Assembly: GCA_013696695.1 (NCBI GenBank) | Contig: JACCYD010000834.1 | Span: 1 to 5,366, forward strand | Origin: Deltaproteobacteria bacterium | GTDB taxonomy: Bacteria > Myxococcota_A > Polyangia > Haliangiales > Haliangiaceae | Length of the DNA: 5,366 nucleotides | Direction: 5' to 3' | Shown here: positions 5,238 through 5,366 of the stretch, piece by piece | Position numbering within the stretch: the stretch's first letter is position 1 | Layout of the letters: each line of letters starts with the position of its first letter | Notes under the pieces: model-generated | What the model saw: only the letters and a program-made list of their open reading frames with translations | What the model was told of the DNA's origin: nothing | Databases searched by the model: none | Position numbers and translations under genes: made by a program

Positions 5238-5366
5238 CAGCTGGCCCTCCCGCGCAAGGCTTCGAGCTCTATCGGATCGTGCGCTGAAAACACGTCGACG
5301 TCGGGATAGCTGTGCCGCAGCTGCCGCAGCGCGCCGATCGAGGCTCGCCGCTTCGCGGCATCCATC
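5237..5366 (-). CDS. MBL-fold metallohydrolase, C-terminal end (partial)
   Basis: Only the last 42-43 codons are in the window; the gene continues beyond the right edge. The visible peptide includes RRASIGALRQLRHSYPDVDVFSAHDPIELEALRGRAS and stops at TGA 5239-5237. The pattern 'RRSlxxLxxL...PDVxVFxAHDPxE' is characteristic of the end of metallo-beta-lactamase-fold hydrolases, where the His of the AHDP motif is the last metal ligand before the C-terminus. Substrate cannot be told: this superfamily includes lactonases, glyoxalases and others. The ATG near the window edge (5365-5363) is probably an internal Met, because the motif needs the rest of the fold upstream. Its stop overlaps the start of the 148-aa gene by one base. 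Confidence 0.6.
   Translation of the reverse strand, partial: MDAAKRRASIGALRQLRHSYPDVDVFSAHDPIELEALRGRAS
5245..5250 (-). promoter_or_regulatory. strong ribosome-binding site for the 148-aa gene
   Basis: Read on the minus strand this is GGAGGG, whose GGAGG core is 8 bases from the ATG at 5237. It is the best Shine-Dalgarno in the window, lies inside the end of the upstream gene, and fixes the start of the small exported protein. Confidence 0.75.

Noticed and set aside
1..5366. Search for CRISPR arrays, insertion sequences, attachment sites or phage genes
   Set aside because: No regularly spaced repeats, transposase or integrase motifs, or long terminal inverted repeats were seen. Base composition looks even apart from the 712-728 palindrome.

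Overview
The window is high-GC DNA (the coding regions strongly prefer G or C in third codon positions) and looks like chromosome from a Gram-negative, predatory or soil-type deltaproteobacterium, most likely Myxococcota. The hints are several short secreted lipoproteins, one with the cysteine-rich C-terminal tail typical of that phylum, a bacterial Ku end-joining gene, and a DUF4139 lipoprotein. The assignment comes from reading the proteins, not from a database search.

Layout, left to right. (1) Positions 1-153 are the last 50 codons of a gene on the + strand, read as the lysine-rich C-terminus of bacterial Ku. (2) Two bases later begins a small putative secreted, OB-fold-like protein (156-608, +). 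(3) A 233-bp gap between convergent genes (609-841) holds a striking AT-rich palindrome in otherwise GC-rich DNA. (4) A cysteine-rich lipoprotein lies on the minus strand (842-1384). (5) A 40-bp gap separates it from a divergent Fpg/Nei-family DNA glycosylase (1425-2429, +). (6) A 114-bp leader with two GC-rich hairpins precedes a large lipoprotein (2544-4790, +) of the DUF4140/DUF4139 (MuiA-like) type that carries an inserted OmpA-like module and a C-terminal coiled coil. (7) Its stop codon directly abuts that of a small minus-strand secreted protein with an EF-hand-like loop (4791-5237). That gene shares one base with the end of an upstream minus-strand gene (5237-5366, partial) that looks like an MBL-fold metallohydrolase.

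Two themes appear. One is DNA repair: Ku for double-strand-break end joining, and 1.3 kb away a glycosylase for base excision. The other is the cell envelope: four small or large exported proteins, most of them probable lipoproteins. No mobile element, CRISPR array, tRNA or rRNA was seen. I did not find a clearly new multi-gene system. The observations most worth a second look are the OmpA-like module nested inside the DUF4139 protein, the divergent Fpg subfamily, and the GTATATAC double palindrome.
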